Assembly: GCF_026041215.1 (NCBI RefSeq)
Contig: NZ_JAPEIQ010000039.1
Location: 186,001 to 250,000, forward strand
Direction of reading: 5' to 3'
Source of the DNA: Hoyosella sp. YIM 151337
GTDB taxonomy: Bacteria; Actinomycetota; Actinomycetes; Mycobacteriales; Mycobacteriaceae
Length of the DNA stretch: 64,000 bases
A program made the translations under genes and the position numbers. Shown piece after piece: positions 35,899 to 45,968 of this stretch (the first letter of the stretch is position 1; each line of letters begins with the position of its first letter). The notes under the pieces are model-generated. The model was not told the DNA's origin and did no database searches. It saw nothing but the letters and a program-made list of their open reading frames with translations.

Positions 35899-38220
35899 TC
35901 AGATTCGTGCGAGCAGCGCTACCGGATAGATTCGGAACAGGTCACCTGCCAGCGCGGTGCCGCTGTGCTGGTTTCCAGTCAGCCGGTCACGCCACGTGCC
36001 TGCAGGCAGCTCAACCGATTCCCGCTGCCACGTGTCGGCGTGTGAGGCAGTAAAGCGTGTTGTCAGCGCGCACACATCAGCTTTCCGAGCGTCCTGTGCA
36101 CGAGCAAAACCCGTGACGCACTCTCCGTCGGACGTCAGCGGCAGATACGTCCCCCCGGTGAACGCACCGGGGCGTTCTTGTCGAAGGGCCAGCGTCTCTT
36201 TGACGAGACGCAGTTTGGTCCAGTTGATCGGCTCGGCTGCCGATGGCGGGTGGCGGTTGATTTCGCGCAGCGTCAGCGCAAACCGCGGAAAGCTGATGAA
36301 TCGCCGATTGTCTGGGTCCGTGAGGGAGTCTTCCCACATCTCCGTGCCCTGGTACACGTCGGGAATGCCGGGGCCGGCTAGCTGAAAGAGCTTCTGACCG
36401 AGAGATACCGCATGCGCACAGGGAGCGATCTCCGCGACGAACGCACTGATGAGCGCTGCGGAACTACCGTCGAACACAGCGTCAGTCCAGTGCCGCAAGG
36501 AGCGCTCAAAGCCGATGTTCGGCTCGGCCCAACTCGATTGCAACCCCGCTTCACGCACAGCTTTCACCGCATAGCTCGCGAAACGCTCGCGCAGGGCAGG
36601 GGACGGCGGTCCCGTTTGCGGCCACACACCCACGAGGCTTTGAAGGAGCAGATACCCGGTGGCGCGATCAGGCGCGGGTTCTACAGCATCGAGTTCTCGG
36701 GCGAGTTCAGCAAACTGCTCAGGACGCTGGGCGATTGCGCTGATACGTGCGCGAACGTCCTCACCGCGTTTCGCATCGTGGGTGGAGAGCGTCGTCATGG
36801 TGCGGGGCCACATCTCCGCGGTGCGCTGCAGGAACGCGTGCACGTCGCCGGGGGTGGCGGACAGCCGAGTCGCATCGCCTCCCATCTCCAGCGCCGATAC
36901 GAGCAACGCTGCGCGATAGGCGAGTGGACCCTCGGTTGCAATGGACATTGCGCCCGCGCTGAGCTGGCTGAACCGAGCGAGAACTGCGGGGCTGCGCAGA
37001 CCTTGGGCGAGTGCGTGGGCGGCCGCGCTATTCTCCCGGCCAGCGGCTTCGAGTGCACCGTCGAGGTGGTGGGCATGGTCGGGTGAATCTGCTCGATAGA
37101 CGGCCAGCTCCGCGATCGTTCCGGTGATGGCTGTGCGGATTGCGCCCGCGTCCGTGCCGTGTGCCACTGCTCGCGCCAGACGCGTAAGCTCAGGTGCAAG
37201 CGGTCCTTCGAGGGCCGCGATCTTCAGGGCGCGTATTTCGGTCGCCACATCATGGGGGCGCCAGGATTTACCGGTGAATTCCTGCGCGAGTTGCGCAAGT
37301 GGTTCCGTACCAGCCGCTGGGATGAAAAGTGCTCCGATTTCGCGGAGCACCTCGTACCCGGTGGTGCCGTCGACCGGTAGATCGGGCGGCAGCTCCTCGT
37401 TGCGACCGATGACTTTTTCAACAACGAGGTAGCGATCGGCCCCGAGTAGTTCACGCAGTTTCCGCACGTACGTCACCGGGTCGGCGAGCCCGTCGAGATG
37501 GTCCACGCGGACGCCCTCGAGGATGCCTTCCGCGGCGAGTTCACCGATGAGCTGGTGAGTTGCGGCGAACACGCGGTCTTCTTCTTGCCGCAGCGCAGCG
37601 AGCTCATTGATGCCGAGGAACCGCCGGAAGTTTGGCCCGTCACGCCAGTCGATGAGCCGATAATGCTGACGGCTGTGAATCTGTTGAGCGCTGAGGTCAG
37701 GCCCATGATGGGTGCCGGGGGCGATCGGGTAGTCGATACCATGCATTCGCAGCACGTCGCCGTCAACGCTTAGCTCACTAAGCTCGGCACTGCTGCCAAG
37801 CACGGGCAGCCGCAATCGGCCCTCGGGATCCGCGTCCCAATCAATGTCGAAGTACTGCGCGTGCCGCGACGCACGGCCATGCGCGAGAACGTCCCACCAC
37901 CATTTGTTGTTGCGGGGCTTGCCGACACCCATGTGGTTGGGGACGATATCTCCAATGAGGCCGATGCCGGATTGCCGCGCCTCAGCGGCAAGGAAGGTCA
38001 AGCCTTCGATGCCGCCGAGTTCGTGCGCGACGCTCGTCGGATCTACTACGTCGTATCCATGGGTGGTGCCATCGACGGCGGTGAGGAACGGCGACAGATA
38101 CAGGTGGCTCACTCCGAGTTCCCGGAAGTACGGAATGAGACCAGCGGCGTCAGCGAACGTAAATCCTGCGGATTCAGCAGTCGGCTGCCGTAGCTGGAGC
38201 CGGTACGTTGCGGTGATCAC
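35899..38220 (-). CDS. treY: Maltooligosyl trehalose synthase TreY
   Basis: Converts the reducing-end maltosyl unit of glucan chains to a trehalosyl unit. 773 residues, GH13: TYRLQLRQP.GFTFADAAGLIPYFRELGVSHLYLSP at the N-terminus, GYDVVDPTSVAHELGG, LIGDIVPNHMGV, GVRVDHLDGLADP, EKVIGRNEELP, TTGYEVL, THDAKRGEDVRARI, PGIPDVYQGTE and DPDNRR, all TreY family blocks. The GTG shares one base with the glgX stop (TAGTG). The partner hydrolase TreZ, needed to release trehalose, is not in the window. Confidence 0.95.
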   Translation of the reverse strand: MITATYRLQLRQPTAESAGFTFADAAGLIPYFRELGVSHLYLSPFLTAVDGTTHGYDVVDPTSVAHELGGIEGLTFLAAEARQSGIGLIGDIVPNHMGVGKPRNNKWWWDVLAHGRASRHAQYFDIDWDADPEGRLRLPVLGSSAELSELSVDGDVLRMHGIDYPIAPGTHHGPDLSAQQIHSRQHYRLIDWRDGPNFRRFLGINELAALRQEEDRVFAATHQLIGELAAEGILEGVRVDHLDGLADPVTYVRKLRELLGADRYLVVEKVIGRNEELPPDLPVDGTTGYEVLREIGALFIPAAGTEPLAQLAQEFTGKSWRPHDVATEIRALKIAALEGPLAPELTRLARAVAHGTDAGAIRTAITGTIAELAVYRADSPDHAHHLDGALEAAGRENSAAAHALAQGLRSPAVLARFSQLSAGAMSIATEGPLAYRAALLVSALEMGGDATRLSATPGDVHAFLQRTAEMWPRTMTTLSTHDAKRGEDVRARISAIAQRPEQFAELARELDAVEPAPDRATGYLLLQSLVGVWPQTGPPSPALRERFASYAVKAVREAGLQSSWAEPNIGFERSLRHWTDAVFDGSSAALISAFVAEIAPCAHAVSLGQKLFQLAGPGIPDVYQGTEMWEDSLTDPDNRRFISFPRFALTLREINRHPPSAAEPINWTKLRLVKETLALRQERPGAFTGGTYLPLTSDGECVTGFARAQDARKADVCALTTRFTASHADTWQRESVELPAGTWRDRLTGNQHSGTALAGDLFRIYPVALLARI

Positions 38221-40325
38221 TAATCGCTCACCTTCCGGAGTACAACGAGTGAGCGCGCCTCCACAGTGATGACGGTGCCCGCATCGATATCGCTCTTGGC
38301 CGCGGGCACCGCCGTAGTCGTCGTGTCGACGACTACTTCCCAACTCCGCGCGTAAGTGCCGTTGGGGGTGGCGAAGTCCACCGGGTCGTGGTGGGCGTTG
38401 AAACAGAGCAAGAACGAGTCGTCGACGATCCTGTTGCCGCGCTGATCGGGTTCGTGGATGCCTTCGCCGTTGAGGAACACCGCGAGTCCCTTGCCGAAGC
38501 CGCTGTCCCAGTCTTCGAATGTCATCTCGTCACCGGACGGCGTGAGCCAGGCGATATCCCGCATCTCTTCACCGCTGCGGATGGGGCGCCCTTCGAAAAA
38601 GCGGCGCCGGCGAAAGACGGGATGTTTTTTGCGCAGTGCGATCAGTTCAGACGTGAAGTCCACGAGGCTGCGGTTCTTCTCCGCGAAGGACCAGTCCATC
38701 CACGCGATATCAGAGTCCTGACAATATGTGTTGTTGTTGCCGTGCTGGGTGCGGCCCATTTCGTCGCCGTGCAAAAGCATCGGTACACCTTGGCTGAGAA
38801 AGAGCGTGGTCAGCATATTGCGGCGCTGCCGGGCCCGCAGTTCGAGGATCTCCGCGTCGTCCGTGGGGCCTTCGACACCGCAGTTCCACGATCGATTGTG
38901 ACTTTCGCCGTCGCGGTTGTTCTCGCCGTTCGCCCAGTTGTGTTTCTCGTTGTACGACACGAGGTCGTTGAGGGTAAATCCGTCGTGAGCGGTGATGAAG
39001 TTGATGCTCGCGTGTGGACGCCGCCCTGTGGTTTCGTAGAGGTCGGACGAACCGGTGAGGCGTGACGCGAATTCGCCGAGCGTGGCGGGCTCACCTCGCC
39101 AATAATCGCGGACAGTGTCCCGGTATTTGCCGTTCCACTCGGACCACAGTCCGGGGAAGTTGCCGACCTGATATCCGCCTTCGCCGATATCCCACGGTTC
39201 CGCGATGAGTTTTACTTGGCTGACGACGGGATCTTGTTGCACCAGGTCGAAGAACGCGCTGAGGCGGTCGACGTCGTGGAGTTCGCGTGCAAGCGTCGCG
39301 GCGAGGTCGAAACGGAAGCCGTCAACGTGCATTTCGTTCACCCAATAGCGCAGCGAATCCATGATCAGCTGCAGGGTGTGGGGGTTGCGGACATTGAGAC
39401 TGTTGCCGGTGCCGGTGTAGTCCTTGTAGAACCGCCGGTCATCCTCGATGAGGCGGTAGTACGCGGCGTTGTCGATACCGCGGAAGTTGATCGTGGGGCC
39501 CTGATGATTACCTTCAGCGGTGTGGTTGTACACCACATCGAGAATGACCTCGATACCCGCCTCGTGAAACGCCTTCACCATATATTTGAATTCGGCGACC
39601 GCCGCACCCGGTTTCGTGTTCGCCGCATATTCGTGGTGGGGGGCGAAGAAACCAAAAGTGTTGTAACCCCAGTAATTGCGCAATCCCTGGTCAACGAGCA
39701 CCTGGTCCTGCAGGAACTGGTGGACTGGCATGAGTTCAATCGCGGTGACGCCGAGTTTCGTGAGGTGGTCGATGATCACCGGGTGCGCGAGCCCGGCGTA
39801 GGTGCCACGCAGCTCTTCCGGCACTTCCGGATGCGTTGCCGTCATGCCTTTGACGTGGGCCTCGTAGATGACTGTCTCGTGATAGGGGCGTTTGGGCTGC
39901 CGATCGTTGCCCCAGTCGAAAAACGGGTTTACGACCACGGAGGTCATCGTGTGGCCGAGGGAATCAATGCCGTAGCCACGTTCGGACAAAAGGGAGATAT
40001 GTCCATCGAAATCGCCGGCGAAGGCTTTTCCGTAGGGGTCCAGCAGAAGTTTTGCCGGATCGCAGCGGTGGCCCGCTGCCAAGTCGAAGGGGCCGTGCAC
40101 ACGGTAGCCGTAGCGCTGTCCGTGGCTCACAGTGGGCAGGTAGCAGTGCCATACGTGTCCGTCGACCTCCTCGAGCTGAATGCGCTCTTCGGTGCCGTCT
40201 TTCGCTATAAGGCAAAGTTCGACCGCTTCAGCGATCTCTGAAAATAGGGAAAAGTTAGTCCCGGCGCCGTCATAGGATGCGCCGAGCGGGTATGACGACC
40301 CAGGCCATACGAGTTTCGTAGCCAT
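38220..40325 (-). CDS. glgX: Glycogen debranching enzyme (GlgX/TreX)
   Basis: Hydrolyses alpha-1,6 branches of glycogen-like glucan to give linear chains for TreY/GlgP. 701 residues: N-terminal CBM48 domain (YPLGASYDGAGTNFSLFS), isoamylase motifs YEAHVKGMT, DVVYNHTAEG, nucleophile Asp in DGFRFDLAATL, acid/base Glu in LIAEPWDIG, FITAHDGFTLNDLVSYN, and GDEMGRTQHGNNN with CQD. Transcribed with treY (1-nt overlap), as in mycobacterial treXYZ but without treZ. ATG start; the upstream promoter region is shared with the divergent glgC. Confidence 0.95.
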   Translation of the reverse strand: MATKLVWPGSSYPLGASYDGAGTNFSLFSEIAEAVELCLIAKDGTEERIQLEEVDGHVWHCYLPTVSHGQRYGYRVHGPFDLAAGHRCDPAKLLLDPYGKAFAGDFDGHISLLSERGYGIDSLGHTMTSVVVNPFFDWGNDRQPKRPYHETVIYEAHVKGMTATHPEVPEELRGTYAGLAHPVIIDHLTKLGVTAIELMPVHQFLQDQVLVDQGLRNYWGYNTFGFFAPHHEYAANTKPGAAVAEFKYMVKAFHEAGIEVILDVVYNHTAEGNHQGPTINFRGIDNAAYYRLIEDDRRFYKDYTGTGNSLNVRNPHTLQLIMDSLRYWVNEMHVDGFRFDLAATLARELHDVDRLSAFFDLVQQDPVVSQVKLIAEPWDIGEGGYQVGNFPGLWSEWNGKYRDTVRDYWRGEPATLGEFASRLTGSSDLYETTGRRPHASINFITAHDGFTLNDLVSYNEKHNWANGENNRDGESHNRSWNCGVEGPTDDAEILELRARQRRNMLTTLFLSQGVPMLLHGDEMGRTQHGNNNTYCQDSDIAWMDWSFAEKNRSLVDFTSELIALRKKHPVFRRRRFFEGRPIRSGEEMRDIAWLTPSGDEMTFEDWDSGFGKGLAVFLNGEGIHEPDQRGNRIVDDSFLLCFNAHHDPVDFATPNGTYARSWEVVVDTTTTAVPAAKSDIDAGTVITVEARSLVVLRKVSD

Positions 40326-40576
40326 ACGTAAACAGTAGCGGCTTCAATAAACCGTCACACTGCAGAGTGAGGCGTTGCACGCTGCGCACCAAAATGTGGG
40401 CAAACCGACTAGATCGTACGCCCGAAGTTGCCCGGCTGTTGCCGGGTTGAGGCAGCGCGTCTACTGGCGGAGAAGAGACCGTTCTCGTGGTGTTAGATTG
40501 TGACGAGTACCACAACTTAAACCGACCTGAAGCGGGTTAGCCATCACGAGTGGCGCCGCTGAAGAGGAGGCACCTA
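40326..40576. promoter_or_regulatory. Divergent control region between glgX and glgC
   Basis: 251 bp. Contains the inverted repeat CCCGGC-TGTT-GCCGGG (about 40430-40445) and, near the glgC side, TAGATT (40494-40499, a TANNNT -10 candidate) inside GTGGT...ACCAC and TTGTG...CACAA overlapping inverted repeats (about 40488-40515). The glgC ribosome-binding site GAGGAGG lies at 40564-40570. The repeats suggest a regulator site controlling glucan synthesis versus degradation; inference. Confidence 0.4.
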
Positions 40577-41821
40577 ATGCTGATTGATACCGCTGAAGTT
40601 CTCGCCATTGTCCTCGCGGGCGGGGAGGGTAAGCGGCTGATGCCGCTTACTTCTGACCGCGCGAAGCCCGCAGTCCCTTTCGGGGGTACCTACCGTCTCG
40701 TGGATTTTGCGCTGTCTAATCTCGTCAACGCAGGAATCCGGAAGATCGTCGTTCTCACGCAGTACAAGTCCCACAGCCTGGACCGGCATGTGTCGCTGAC
40801 GTGGCGGCTGCCGTCCATGTTGGGTGACTTCGTGGCACCGGTGCCCGCGCAGCAGCGGACAGGCCCGCGCTGGTTCGCAGGCTCAGCGGATGCTATCTAC
40901 CAGTCGCTGAACTTGATCTATGACGAGCGCCCGAAGTACGTCATCGTGTTCGGCGCCGACCACATCTACCGGATCGACCCCCGGGACATGCTCGCTGAAC
41001 ACATCGAGTCAGGTGCTGAGGCCACTGTTGCGGGAATACGTGTGCCACTGGCGGAAGCCAACCAGTTTGGCGTCATCGAAACCGACGAGCTTGGCGAAAA
41101 GATCGCGGCGTTCCGCGAAAAGCCAACTGATGCCGTAGGGCTCCCGGACGCGCCCGACGAAGTCTATGCCTCGATGGGCAACTATATTTTCTCGACCGAA
41201 GCCCTCGTCGAGGCGGTTAAGCGCGACGCGAAAAACATCGGCTCTAACCACGATATGGGCGGCGATATCATCCCAAGCTTCGTGAGTGCGGGTAGTGCGT
41301 ACGTTTACGACTTCGCCACGAACTATGTACCGGGCAGCACCGAACACGATCGCGGTTATTGGCGCGATGTTGGCACGATCGACTCGTATTACGCCGCGAG
41401 TATGGACGTGGTGGCGGATAATCCGGGTTTTAACCTTTACAACTATCGATGGCCGATTCTCAGCTATCAGTCACCGCGCCCGCCCGCGAAAGTCGTTGGT
41501 TCTCATGGGCATACCCCTGAGCTGCAGAACACAATCCTGTCGCCCGGCGCCATCATCGCAGGCGCGCGCGTCACCCAGTCGCTCGTCTCCCCAGATGTAA
41601 GAATTGGCGCAGGCGCCGTCGTCGAGGGCTCTGTCCTGTTGAACAACGTGGTGATCGGCGCTGGCGCAGTGGTGCGCAACGCGATTCTCGACAAAAACGT
41701 CGTCATTGAACCCGGAGCGACGATCGGTGTCGATCTCGAAAAAGATCGGGCTTCGTACACCGTGAGCGCAGGCGGCGTGGTGGTGGTCGCGAAGCAGCAG
41801 CCGACTGACGCGGTCTTCTGA
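40577..41821 (+). CDS. glgC: Glucose-1-phosphate adenylyltransferase
   Basis: Makes ADP-glucose from ATP and glucose-1-phosphate, the committed step of glucan synthesis. 414 residues: [28 protein letters not shown] nucleotide-binding start, [45 protein letters not shown], and a C-terminal left-handed beta-helix of hexapeptides ([11 protein letters not shown].., [14 protein letters not shown]). The ATG at 40577 is preceded by GAGGAGG with 6 nt spacing; a GTG at 40550 lies upstream of that site and is rejected. Heads the plus-strand glucan operon. Confidence 0.96.
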   Translation: MLIDTAEVLAIVLAGGEGKRLMPLTSDRAKPAVPFGGTYRLVDFALSNLVNAGIRKIVVLTQYKSHSLDRHVSLTWRLPSMLGDFVAPVPAQQRTGPRWFAGSADAIYQSLNLIYDERPKYVIVFGADHIYRIDPRDMLAEHIESGAEATVAGIRVPLAEANQFGVIETDELGEKIAAFREKPTDAVGLPDAPDEVYASMGNYIFSTEALVEAVKRDAKNIGSNHDMGGDIIPSFVSAGSAYVYDFATNYVPGSTEHDRGYWRDVGTIDSYYAASMDVVADNPGFNLYNYRWPILSYQSPRPPAKVVGSHGHTPELQNTILSPGAIIAGARVTQSLVSPDVRIGAGAVVEGSVLLNNVVIGAGAVVRNAILDKNVVIEPGATIGVDLEKDRASYTVSAGGVVVVAKQQPTDAVF

Positions 41822-41845
41822 CCGGCACTGTGCAAGGAGCTAACG

Positions 41846-43489
41846 ATGACCATTCATCCACGAGCGGGACAGCCAGCGCAATCCGGTGACCTGACCGATA
41901 TCGATGCCCTGATTAGCGCGTACTACGACGGTCAGCCAGATCCCGCGGAACCAGCGCAGCGGGTGGCCTTTGGGACGTCCGGGCACCGGGGGACGAGTCT
42001 CGCCGCGTCATTCAACGAGGCGCATATTGTCGCGGTGAGCCAGGCGCTCTGCGAGTACCGAGCCGCCCAGAACATCAACGGTCCGCTGTTTCTCGGCCGC
42101 GATACGCATGCCCTCTCAGAGCCAGCCGCGCGATCCGCCCTCGAGGTATTCGCCGCGAACGGTGTGACGGTGCTGGTTGACAGCCGTGACAGCTACACCC
42201 CGACGCCAGCGCTTTCCCACGCGATTCTCACGTATAACGCAGAGAATGGTGGCCCGCCCGCAGACGGTGTGGTGATTACACCGTCCCACAATCCGCCCGC
42301 TGACGGCGGCTACAAGTACAACCCGCCGCATGGTGGTCCAGCCGGCTCAGACGCGACCCGGTGGATCGAAGACCGCGCAAACGAATTGCTCGCGAAATCT
42401 GAAGGCATCAATCGGATGCCGTACGATCGCGCCACCGCGGCGGAAACAACTCAGCGCTACGATTACCGCGCACGTTACATCGATGACCTGCCCGCGGTTC
42501 TCGACCTCGAGTTGATCAAATCCGAGGGTGTCCGGATCGGCGCGGACCCCCTGGGCGGCGCGAGCGTGGAGTACTGGGGTGAAATCGCTGAACGCCACGG
42601 GCTTTCACTCACGGTGGTACAGCCGGCGGTCGACCCGGCGTGGGGCTTCATGACGCTCGACTGGGACGGCAAGATCCGGATGGATTGTTCGTCGCCGTAC
42701 GCCATGGCGTCACTGGTCGAGCAACGCGCGAATTTCGATCTTGCTACAGGAAACGATGCGGACGCGGACCGGCACGGGATCGTCACCCCTGACGCGGGCC
42801 TGATGAATCCGAATCACTATCTGGCGGTGGCGATCGATTACCTTGCGCGGCACCGGCCCGATTGGCCGCCGCACGCCGGAATCGGGAAGACAGCGGTGTC
42901 CTCGTCGATGATCGATCGAGTCGTGGCTGACCTCGGTCGTCCGCTGGTAGAAGTCCCGGTCGGATTCAAATGGTTCGTACCAGGACTTGTCGATTCGTCG
43001 ATCGTGTTCGGTGGTGAGGAGAGTGCTGGTGCATCGTTCCTCCGCCGCGATGGACGCGTCTGGACGACGGACAAGGACGGCATCCTGCTGTGCCTGCTAG
43101 CGGCGGAGATCATTGCACGTACCGGGAGTACGCCGAGCCAGCACTACACTGAATTGACGAAGAAACACGGTGAGCCGGTCTACGAACGGACCGATGCTCC
43201 CGCCACGCGTGAGGAGAAACATGTCCTCGCGCAGCTATCGCCGCACCAGGTGACCGCGACTGAGCTTGCGGGCGAACCGATCACGGCGATCCTCACAAAG
43301 GCTCCGGGCAACGGACAGTCGCTCGGTGGATTGAAGGTATGCACTGATTCAGGTTGGTTCGCGGCGCGGCCGTCTGGAACAGAGGATGTCTACAAAATTT
43401 ACGCGGAATCATTCAGAGACCGTGATCATTTGAGTCAGATTCAGGCCGAGGCGCGGGCTGTAGTGTCCGCGGCGCTCGGCGGGAAGTGA
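41846..43489 (+). CDS. pgm: Phosphoglucomutase, alpha-D-glucose specific
   Basis: Interconverts glucose-6-phosphate and glucose-1-phosphate, feeding GlgC and GlgM. 547 residues: [12 protein letters not shown], phosphoserine loop [19 protein letters not shown], metal-binding [12 protein letters not shown], sugar-binding [11 protein letters not shown], and phosphate-binding [16 protein letters not shown]. Length and motifs fit the bacterial alpha-PGM family. ATG preceded by AAGGAG. Its location inside the glucan operon, 24 nt after glgC, supports a dedicated supply role. Confidence 0.96.
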   Translation: MTIHPRAGQPAQSGDLTDIDALISAYYDGQPDPAEPAQRVAFGTSGHRGTSLAASFNEAHIVAVSQALCEYRAAQNINGPLFLGRDTHALSEPAARSALEVFAANGVTVLVDSRDSYTPTPALSHAILTYNAENGGPPADGVVITPSHNPPADGGYKYNPPHGGPAGSDATRWIEDRANELLAKSEGINRMPYDRATAAETTQRYDYRARYIDDLPAVLDLELIKSEGVRIGADPLGGASVEYWGEIAERHGLSLTVVQPAVDPAWGFMTLDWDGKIRMDCSSPYAMASLVEQRANFDLATGNDADADRHGIVTPDAGLMNPNHYLAVAIDYLARHRPDWPPHAGIGKTAVSSSMIDRVVADLGRPLVEVPVGFKWFVPGLVDSSIVFGGEESAGASFLRRDGRVWTTDKDGILLCLLAAEIIARTGSTPSQHYTELTKKHGEPVYERTDAPATREEKHVLAQLSPHQVTATELAGEPITAILTKAPGNGQSLGGLKVCTDSGWFAARPSGTEDVYKIYAESFRDRDHLSQIQAEARAVVSAALGGK

Positions 43490-43496
43490 AGTACCT

Positions 43497-45962
43497 GTGC
43501 ACGTTTATGGCAAATTGGCTGTGCCAGCCCAGTTGCCGGAGATATTAACTCCGTTGCGGGAACTGGCGGATAACCTCCGCTGGTCCTGGCATGCAGACAC
43601 GCGAGCGCTGTTCGAACTCGCTGACCGAGAGTTGTGGGAGCGGACCGGGCAGAACCCGCCGCAGTTCCTCGCGCAACTGTCTTCTGACCGCAAAGAGGCC
43701 CTGACGGCCAACAAGCGGTTTCTCACTAAGATGCGGGCGGTACACAAGAACCTGCGTTCCTACCTCGACCAGTCCCATGCCAGCGGCGCCCCGAGCGTTG
43801 CGTATTTCTCCCCGGAATTCGGCATCACCGAAACCCTGCCGCTGTATTCCGGCGGGCTGGGCATTCTCGCTGGTGATCATCTGAAAACCGCCAGTGACAT
43901 GCGGCTGCCCCTTATCGGCGTAGGGCTGCTGTACCGGTCGGGGTACTTCACACAATCATTCACCCCGGATGGCTGGCAGTGCGAAGACTATCCTTCGCTG
44001 GTTCCTGAAGACGTGGGGTTTACCGAACTCAACGGGGCACACATCCACATCGCGCTGCCCGGGGGCGCGGACCTGTACGCTCGCGTCTGGATCGCGCAGG
44101 TCGGCCGTGTCCCGCTGCTTTTGCTCGACAGCGACGACGAGCGTAACGAGCCGGAGTTGCGTGCCCTCACGAGTCGTTTGTACGGCGGAGACGCGCTGAC
44201 GCGGCTGCGCCAGGAACTCTTGCTCGGCATCGGGGGTGTGCGGGCGGTGCGCGCGTATTGCGATGCGCACGGGCTTCCAGAACCAGAGGTGTATCACACC
44301 AACGAGGGGCACGCCGGATTCCTCGGTCTCGAGCGAATTGCGGAGCTCACCGAGCGCGGCCTGACGTTCCCGGAGGCGCTCACCGCTGTACGTGCAGGCA
44401 CGTTGTTCACCACTCACACGCCGGTTCCCGCCGGAATCGATCGCTTCGATCGCGGCATGGTGGCGGGGCATTTGTCCGTGGCATTGCCCAAACTGCCGAC
44501 CGAAGCCTGTCTCGAACTGGGCGCTGAGAACGACCCGGGCGTGTTCAACATGGCGCACATGGGGTTGCGTCTCGCGCAGCGATGCAACGGCGTGTCGAAG
44601 CTGCACGGCGCGCTCAGCCGTTCGATGTTCGCGCCCCTCTGGGCGGGCCTGGAACCCGAAGAAGTGCCGATTGCGCACGTCACCAATGGTGTGCACGAGC
44701 CCACATGGGCGGCGGCTGCGCCGCAGCTCAAGCAGCCAGATGAGCAATTCCTCGCGAGCCGGAAAGCGCTGCGGCAGAGGCTCATCGACACAGTGCGCCG
44801 ACGTGCGGCTGAGGCGCAGGAAGACTCTGAATTCGCAGCGGAAACCGCATGGATCGCAGACTGCCTGGACCCCGACGTTCTTACAATCGGATTCGCTCGC
44901 CGGGTACCCACGTACAAGCGGCTCACGCTCATGCTGTCCGATCCGGCGCGGCTGCGACGCATCCTTCTCGATCCGGACCGCCCGGTGCAGCTGATCGTTG
45001 CAGGTAAAGCTCACCCGGCTGACGACGGCGGCAAACGCCTGATTCAGGAATTCATGCACTTCGCCAGCGACCCGGCGCTGCGACGGCGCGTGGTGTTCGT
45101 TCCGGACTATGACATCGAACTGGGCCGGGACATGGTCGCGGGCTGTGACGTGTGGCTCAACACGCCCACCCGTCCGCTGGAGGCCTGCGGAACCTCAGGC
45201 ATGAAGTCGGCGCTCAACGGTGGACTGAACCTCTCGATCGGAGACGGCTGGTGGGCAGAGTGCTTCGCACCAGACTTCGGCTGGGCCATACCATCAGGCC
45301 ATGATGGGCTTGGCGGGCTCAGCAGAGATGAGCAGGAAGCGGCCGCGCTGTATGACCTGCTCGAGACGAAGGTCGTGCCGCTGTTCTACGATGATCAGCC
45401 CGGCTGGCTCCGGATGATGCGAGCGGTACTCAAATCCCTTCGGCCGCAGGTGCTTGCGGACCGGATGCTCGACGACTACCTCACCCTGCTGTACCGCCCT
45501 GCTGCGGAAGCGGGAGCCCGTGTGTCGGTGGATAACTTCACCGGGGCGCGGGAACTTGCCGCGTGGACGGCCAGTGTTCGAGAGAAGTGGGCGAGTGTGT
45601 CCGCGCTCGAATTTTGGGCTGAGCTCAGTGCGGATTCTGCCCGCGCACTGTTCCGGGCAGAGGTCGACTGCGGCGCGTTGTCGCATGATGACATCGCGGT
45701 CGAGGTATTTACCGGCGACGTTGATGGCGATCGTCTCATCGCGCCGGTGGTGACACAGATGCAGCACCGCGGCGGGAACAGCTATGCCGCCGAGGTGCCG
45801 GTGCAACACGGGGGGACGTTCGGATATGCGGCGCGAATCGTAGCCGCGCATCCGCTCGTTACTCCGCAAGAAATAGGCTTGGTTCACGAAATCCGTGTAC
45901 CGGCCGTGAGAACCGGCGCTCAACCCTCTGAAACCCACAGCCATCGGCCTCCTGAGGAGTGA
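43497..45962 (+). CDS. glgP: Alpha-glucan phosphorylase
   Basis: Phosphorolyses alpha-1,4-glucan to glucose-1-phosphate. 821 residues: actinobacterial short-type GT35 enzyme with an N-terminal DUF3417 segment (LRELADNLRWSWHADTRALF), FSPEFGITETLPLYSGGLGILAGDHLK, HTNEGHAGFLGLERI, TTHTPVPAGIDRF, HVTNGVHEPTWA, RRVPTYKRLTL and the PLP-Lys region EACGTSGMKSALNG. GTG start 7 nt after the pgm stop. The C-terminal 100 residues hold a beta-rich DUF3417-associated domain. Confidence 0.95.
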   Translation: MHVYGKLAVPAQLPEILTPLRELADNLRWSWHADTRALFELADRELWERTGQNPPQFLAQLSSDRKEALTANKRFLTKMRAVHKNLRSYLDQSHASGAPSVAYFSPEFGITETLPLYSGGLGILAGDHLKTASDMRLPLIGVGLLYRSGYFTQSFTPDGWQCEDYPSLVPEDVGFTELNGAHIHIALPGGADLYARVWIAQVGRVPLLLLDSDDERNEPELRALTSRLYGGDALTRLRQELLLGIGGVRAVRAYCDAHGLPEPEVYHTNEGHAGFLGLERIAELTERGLTFPEALTAVRAGTLFTTHTPVPAGIDRFDRGMVAGHLSVALPKLPTEACLELGAENDPGVFNMAHMGLRLAQRCNGVSKLHGALSRSMFAPLWAGLEPEEVPIAHVTNGVHEPTWAAAAPQLKQPDEQFLASRKALRQRLIDTVRRRAAEAQEDSEFAAETAWIADCLDPDVLTIGFARRVPTYKRLTLMLSDPARLRRILLDPDRPVQLIVAGKAHPADDGGKRLIQEFMHFASDPALRRRVVFVPDYDIELGRDMVAGCDVWLNTPTRPLEACGTSGMKSALNGGLNLSIGDGWWAECFAPDFGWAIPSGHDGLGGLSRDEQEAAALYDLLETKVVPLFYDDQPGWLRMMRAVLKSLRPQVLADRMLDDYLTLLYRPAAEAGARVSVDNFTGARELAAWTASVREKWASVSALEFWAELSADSARALFRAEVDCGALSHDDIAVEVFTGDVDGDRLIAPVVTQMQHRGGNSYAAEVPVQHGGTFGYAARIVAAHPLVTPQEIGLVHEIRVPAVRTGAQPSETHSHRPPEE

Positions 45963-45968
45963 TTGGCG

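Noticed and set aside
39216-40241. 341-codon plus-strand frame antisense to glgX
   Set aside because: No recognisable domain; glgX on the other strand has every catalytic motif.
43956-45059. 367-codon minus-strand frame antisense to glgP
   Set aside because: Composition typical of an antisense shadow; no family motifs.
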